Below, one piece after another: positions 58,621 to 64,000 of a stretch of DNA of 64,000 nt (position 1 is the first letter of the stretch; each line of letters opens with the position of its first letter). The stretch covers positions 25,742,658 through 25,806,657 of the forward strand of contig NC_134024.1 of the NCBI RefSeq assembly GCF_040712315.1. Direction: 5' to 3'. This DNA is from Castanea sativa (lineage: Eukaryota > Streptophyta > Magnoliopsida > Fagales > Fagaceae). Under the pieces are notes generated by a model. It was not told where the DNA came from. It searched no databases and saw only the letters and a list, made by a program, of their open reading frames with translations. Both the position numbers and the translations under genes were made by a program.

Positions 58621-59810
58621 AAAATGTCATCCCGTTACCATATTAGACATTTGAGTAATAAAACTAATAAAAGTTCACAAAGGGACGAACAACACTTAAT
58701 TTTAAAACTTTAAGGATTAATAAAACTCATTTTAAATTTTTAGAGATTAAAAACTCATTAAATAAATTTCAAGGATCAACAATATAATTTGGAAATTAAT
58801 AACCACAAGCACAAACTGACACCCCCAATCTTCAGCCACACTACGTTTTAATTAGACATAATCCACATATCTTACTAAAAACAGGTGGGTACATAATCAA
58901 GCCCAACAAAAATCTCCCATTAGACCCCACCCTCAAAAAGCCCACCCTAAAATGAAAACCACATGATACACCAAAAAAGAAACCCCACAAGTATCCCCCA
59001 CCAATAATATAGAAGCCCAAACCCAGCTCACCAACATCAACTTTTTTTTTTTTTTTAGTGAAGCTTTAGAAAACCAACATCAACCTTGAAAAGTAATTTA
59101 AAAAATATAGAGAAAATTACATTTAAAAAAATCTTAAATTAATTTAAGGATGTAACAAAATAAAATCTTATAGTTTCAAAAATTACCATTTGAATATAAG
59201 AAATGTTAATTTCACAATATTTTTACAATTAATTCTAAGTAGTAGGTTATTGCTAGCTATTATTGAGGTTTCAAAAAATAACAAACTAAATTATACAGTT
59301 TCACAAGGAACCAATAAAACTTGAGTTTTATTTTTATTTTCTTATAATTTTAATCAAACCTTTTTTTTAGGGATAAAAAATTAAACCTTAATCCATCTAA
59401 GTGGAACGATATTGTGTTTGAGCTTTAATATGAATTGAGAGTTTAAATTGTTATAAGGTTTAATTTATTACTTCTTAAAACTTTAGATTTAATATGCTAC
59501 TTTTGAGCCTAAAGAGGTTAATTGTCACACCTCTAAATTATGTTTAAATTATAATTTTCTAAAAAAGCATTATCATAAGCTCCACCATAGTGACAGTTAA
59601 AAAAAGAGTTTCCTCCCTCGAAAAAGCAGTTTCAGGTAATAGTTTATTAGTTTTGAGTAACTGGAAAGACTAGTGAGGCTCGTGGGGTTCAAAAAACTTA
59701 GCAACCTCTCTTTCTTTTTCTTCATATTCTCTCTGTTTTTATAATATTTATTGCATTCTAGCTAGAAGCTCAACGAGTCCAAGAATATAGGAGACTAGGA
59801 TACAGAATTA

Positions 59811-62800
59811 ATGGTTAAGGAAAGCGAGTACTATGATGTTCTTGGAGTTAGTCCCTCTGCTTCAGAGGAGCAAATTCGCAAGGCTTATTATCTTAAGGTC
59901 TGGATTGCATCCCAATCTTGTGCTTTGCTGTGTTATGTGTATGCCACTACTCACTAGGACATATATGTGTGCGTATGTGTGTATATATATATAATGTTTG
60001 ATTGATTCTCTCATGTTATCAGAGTTTTGAAGTTGCCTTATTATTTTGGTTTCTAATAATTCACATGCCATATTTCGTATCAAAGAAATGAAGTGATGTG
60101 TTTCAATCGATTTTATTTGACATATTTCACTATGTTCTTTGTTATGTTTGTAAAGCTAGATCCTAGATCACCCTGCTAGATCTTCATGGACTATTAAATG
60201 GGGTTGTCTTATTTCATCTGTTATAGTTATTTCTTTGATTGGTCATACATACCTACATGTCTCATGAAATAATCATGTCAATTTTGAAATTAGAATTTCT
60301 TGAAAATATTTTCATTATTAGCGTTTCATTTAGTAGCTTTTTTCCCCTCTGCCTCTGAGATCATATACTGAGTAAGAGCTGCTAATTCTGGTACAGGCAA
60401 GGCAAGTTCATCCAGATAAAAATCCAAATGACCCTCAGGCTGCTGAGAGATTTCAGGTAAGTCCATTGCTGTTTATTTTTTTTTCCTGTAAACAAAATTC
60501 AAGTAAAGTCGGCTCATTGCGTTACCGTTGATGTTTTCTTTTATCATGGTCCTTACTCTACATTTTATGATTGCAGGTACTAGGTGAAGCTTATCAAGTT
60601 TTGAGTGATCCAGTGCAAAGAGATGCTTATGATCAAAATGGAAAAAATTGCATATCTAGGTAATCATTTTATGCTTTTGCTCATGTTGCGAGTTGTCCTA
60701 TTAATGCTCTGTTGAATTTCATATTACTATCAAAAAACAACAAGGACTCTATTTGCAGAAGATATTTTGATTTTCAATAACATTTCTTCTACTTTAGTTT
60801 TATGGAATGAATTTTTTGACACAAATTTTAGCATCATTTCTGTAATGTTTATTTCAAAATGTACTGCATACTAGAGTCCAGACCAAACAACCCATCCTGC
60901 TAGATGTAGCCGTCAAACACAGCATAGAATTGTCAAAAACTTAATTATGGTTGCAAATTAAAAATCGTAGTTTGAAGCACTTGAGTAGAACAAGGTCTTA
61001 GTTCATTTATATGTCTTTAGCTACTGAATTCTGTGAGACACAAACTTAACACTCAAAAGATACGTGGAAGTATCATTAAGAATTCTTTTCTGCATAATGT
61101 TCTTCCTTGAACATTTTACCCTACACTCCTAATAATTTTTTGTTTTCCATGCCAGAGAAGCCATGCTTGACCCCATGGCTGTCTTTGCTCTACTCTTTGG
61201 AAGTGAGTTATTTGAGGACTACATAGGACATCTAGCTGTGGCATCAATGGCTTCTTCTGAATTAGCTGGTGAGAGTGACAATGCTGAGATAATCCACGAT
61301 AAATTGAAGGCAAGTTCAGTTAATCCAAAATCTGTTGTGTTCTGCCAGCATTAAACTCTTTTTGAATTAGCAGTCTGTTTAGCATATTCCTCCATGTTAG
61401 TTATCCAAACTCAAAATGAGGTTGTAGCAAGATGTTTTATCTGAATATTTTTGAAATTTTCACATTGTACATAGATAAATGTAATTCAATGTCTTATGTA
61501 TGGTTGCTCTGGTGGTTAGAATTCTGAAACAAAAATTTATATATAATCAAAAGCATTAGCTGGCTGCAACCATCTGCTAAATTACCTCCTGATATGACCT
61601 GTACATCCTTTGGCCTTTTTCAACTCTCATGAGTTACAGCCAGATGTAGCTTTAACTTACATTGCTTAAATTATCATCCTATTGGATGCTACTTTTATTT
61701 ACGTTTTTTGGTACACCAAAAAATAATCAAATCAGATTTTGTTTCTATAATGCATTTCTCTGACCTTACTGGCAACTTCTTGGTGTGCAACTACATAATG
61801 TAGGCTATCCAGAAAGAAAGAGAAGAAAAGCTAGCGAGATCACTGAAAAGCTTTCTTAATCAATACGCTCAAGGAGACAAAGAGGGATTCTCATGGCATG
61901 CAGAATCTGAAGCCAGACGGCTTTCTGGGGCAGGTTAGTTGAGCTTCCTCCTGCCTCTTCTAATTACATTTTTATGCATTCAAACATTATTTTGATAGTG
62001 ACAGAGTTATGTGTTTTACTATATATTATGCGGCTTACTATGTTAGTTATATCATTCCTAAACTGTACAAGGAATCTCTAACTCCAAAATTTAACAACCA
62101 ATATTGAATGATAGACTAATTAATGTGTCCATTACTCTACAATCTTGACAAAATTAAAATTGAAAGTCACATTTGCTCTCAATTTTAGTAGCTATTTCTA
62201 CTTTATCTATTATGGTTTTGTCTTAGTTGTTTTGTTTATTAGAATACTTTCTAACCTTCCTTTAGTTGTTTATGATATAAAGACAGTATGTTGTTGATTT
62301 AGAGAAAATGAATAATGTTGTATTTCGGGATTAATTTTTCCTTTTTTGTTTCTCTTGCTTGGTAATATTTACCCCAAACAAGAGCTTACATAGTATAAAC
62401 ATTTTTTTAGGTAGTTTTGATAATCTTTATTGAATTCTTTCTTTTTCGATAATCTTGATAATCTTTAATTTAAATAATGATAATGTTGTCTTTCAGAATT
62501 TCCTTAAAAAGTTACTAAAATTGTAAGGGCTTGGCCAAGTGTGAGAGTTGACAATTGATGAGGGAAAATAGAAAGTATCGATAAGGAAAATGGGAATAGA
62601 ACTTAGATTCACCTTGGTACCTAAAATATTTTTGTTCGACATCTATGTATAAGTAGGTAATTTTTCTTATGTTTTTTTTTTTTGTGCAAAAATATTTTCC
62701 TCAATTATACCTCTCTCTTGAGATTCACTTGAAGCAAAAGACTACTTTCATATAGGCGAAGTCTAGATGATGTTTCATTCTAAGGCTGAATATCACCATA

Positions 62801-63784
62801 TTTTATGCCTCGACTACAGAAACATATTGTCTGGGACGAGAATCCTACACAAGCTTAATGAAAGGTGGATTCTCAATCAATTTAGAGATCCCAATAGTCT
62901 GCAGTGTATGAATCAATTATAGGAAACTACTAGTCATTAAGAACCCTCTGGTTATCTTTCTACTTCACAGATAAATGTATTAATGTCTGTAATTATATTC
63001 TACAATTTTATTGACAGTACATTAATGCATGAGCCTGCCACTAGTGCACATACATGATGTTGCTAAACGCTTTCTATTGTCTTCCTATGCAGCTTCTGGA
63101 GTTGACATATTAAACACTATTGGTCGCATATATTCTAGACAAGCAGCACAAGAGCTTGGAAAGAAAGCCATTTATCTAGGTGTCCCATTTTTGGCAGAGT
63201 GGGTTCGGAATAAAGGACATTTCTGGAAGTCACAGATAACTGCAGCAAAAGGTTTGTTAATATGAGCCATGCTCCCCTTCTTCTATCTCTCTTCCCAAAA
63301 CCACATTTCTGCTTGGAACTTTTGAGCCTTTGCTACCTAATTGCATTGAGAAAATATATTCAGGTGCTTTTCAGTTACTGCAACTTCAAGAAGACATCTG
63401 CCACCAATTTAAAATGGATGGTATTCCCCCTGAAAATGATGTTGAATCACATGTTCGCCTGAATAAAGACACACTGATGAATTCATTATGGAAATTGAAT
63501 GTAGTAGATATTGAAGTAACCCTAATACATGTGTGCCAAATGGTGAGTTTCTCTGTTTCTTCCAATCAACTAACGCTTGTTCATGTTCGACTTCTGTTCT
63601 TTCCTGCTAAGTTAGAGTAATTCATGAAATATTAACTGCTTGAAGAAATAGTACAAATCTCAATTACTTAAGGTCCTTTATATGAATTAAAATTTCATTG
63701 CAGGTGCTAAGGGAAAATCATGTTAAGAAGGAAGAACTTAAAGCTCGTGCTAAGGCTTTGAAACTTCTTGGGAATATATTTCAG
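59811..63784 (+). CDS. Type-III J-protein, DNAJ10-like (3' end outside window)
   Basis: Eight exons visible: 59811-59897, 60397-60456, 60577-60659, 61156-61309, 61804-61933, 63093-63251, 63364-63542 and 63704-63784. They give 311 residues, with a phase-0 donor at the end and the last exon or exons beyond 64000. The N-terminus is a J domain ([24 protein letters not shown] at 34-36) that stimulates Hsp70 ATPase. There is no Gly/Phe or zinc-finger region. From about residue 90 it follows the DnaJ-X type C-terminal domain ('[18 protein letters not shown]', '[12 protein letters not shown]', '[22 protein letters not shown]', '[13 protein letters not shown]'), as in the Arabidopsis AtDjC/DNAJ10 group. 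The intron after 61309 has a GC donor (AAG|GCAAGT) and a normal AG acceptor; using any nearby GT would break the conserved 'DKLK|AIQKE' joint. The start codon follows a CT-rich leader (59695-59740). Confidence 0.92.
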
Positions 63785-64000
63785 GTGAAATGATTATTAC
63801 AATTTTTCAAAGAACCTTGTGTTTGTATTTTTTGTGAAATAATTTCATAAATTGCATTTGCCTTATTTATTTTTTAGTGTTTTGAGAATATTAATTTTTC
63901 ATGTTTATACTGCCTTCATTGGACAAGCTGTAAATCATTCATGGGATGAATGTTCATCCATTTGATATAATGAGATTATGAGAATGTAAAATGACTCGCA

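Larger units (their letters stand above)
56367..59640. other. Intergenic between the LINE and the J-protein gene
   Basis: No gene is supported. 57115-57245 looks like possible leader or exon DNA ('cagactgccggacttagaca' is GC-richer than its surroundings), but no coding frame follows. A foldback element (57944-58094) and a repeat copy (58430-58620) are listed separately. 'tatatatatagatata' near 58240 could be a Helitron 5' end on the minus strand paired with the terminus at 50575. Confidence 0.4.

Noticed and set aside
63029..63092. ATG at 63029 as a separate start of the downstream J-protein part
   Set aside because: It lies in the intron before the exon starting at 63093; the acceptor tatgcag and frame across the joint fit the longer gene.

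Overview
The window is nuclear DNA from a flowering plant, most likely a woody eudicot. The evidence is AT-rich sequence, genes split by plant-type introns, pyrimidine-rich 5' leaders, dense microsatellites, plant-only protein families (P-class PPR, FAR1-related, RABC GTPase) and many plant transposable elements. Several repeats look like ones I associate with Fagales (oak or chestnut relatives), but that is pattern memory and was not checked.

Six protein-coding genes are well supported. They are a single-exon multipass membrane protein (8101-9099, +), an EMB2076-like PPR protein (22309-24639, +, with a probable 5' UTR exon near 19020-19250), BLOC-1 subunit 2/BLOS2 (25632-26104, -), a RABC-type Rab GTPase (29571-32867, +, six exons), the DEAD-box helicase RH29/DDX54/Dbp10 (34712-43882, +, eleven exons) and a type-III J-protein of the DNAJ10 group (59811 to beyond the window end, +, eight exons visible). 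Exon joints were placed by reading splice sites and checking that frame is kept across each intron. There is one tRNA gene, tRNA-Gln(UUG), at 47451-47522.

Layout: 1-8100 is gene-free and carries MITE-like clusters, a 169-bp tandem duplication and microsatellites. 9100-19000 is a transposon graveyard: a three-copy tandem array of a TIR element, a foldback MITE, a SINE, a solo LTR with perfect 5-bp target duplications, a 5'-truncated L1-type LINE on the minus strand, and a CACTA-type terminus with a striking array of GC-rich palindromes. 19000-44100 is the gene-rich core (PPR, BLOS2, RABC, RH29), with SINEs and foldback elements in introns and spacers. 44100-59800 holds a palindrome-bearing MITE, a decayed FAR1-related/Mutator-type transposase with a triplicated exon module, the tRNA, two Helitron-like ends and a nearly full-length L1-type LINE (50731-56351) bounded by a 15-bp target-site duplication. 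59800-64000 is the J-protein gene.

The genes are unrelated housekeeping functions (vesicle traffic, ribosome biogenesis, organelle RNA metabolism, chaperone) and do not form a cluster or pathway. I see no prokaryote-style system, CRISPR array or biosynthetic cluster. The most noteworthy signals are transposon structures that can be read directly: the LINE with its dated-looking damage (including a changed reverse-transcriptase catalytic Asp), the solo LTR, the exon-triplicated FAR1 relic with DLNxxP-like motifs, the CACTA subterminal palindrome array, and a GC-AG intron in the J-protein gene.
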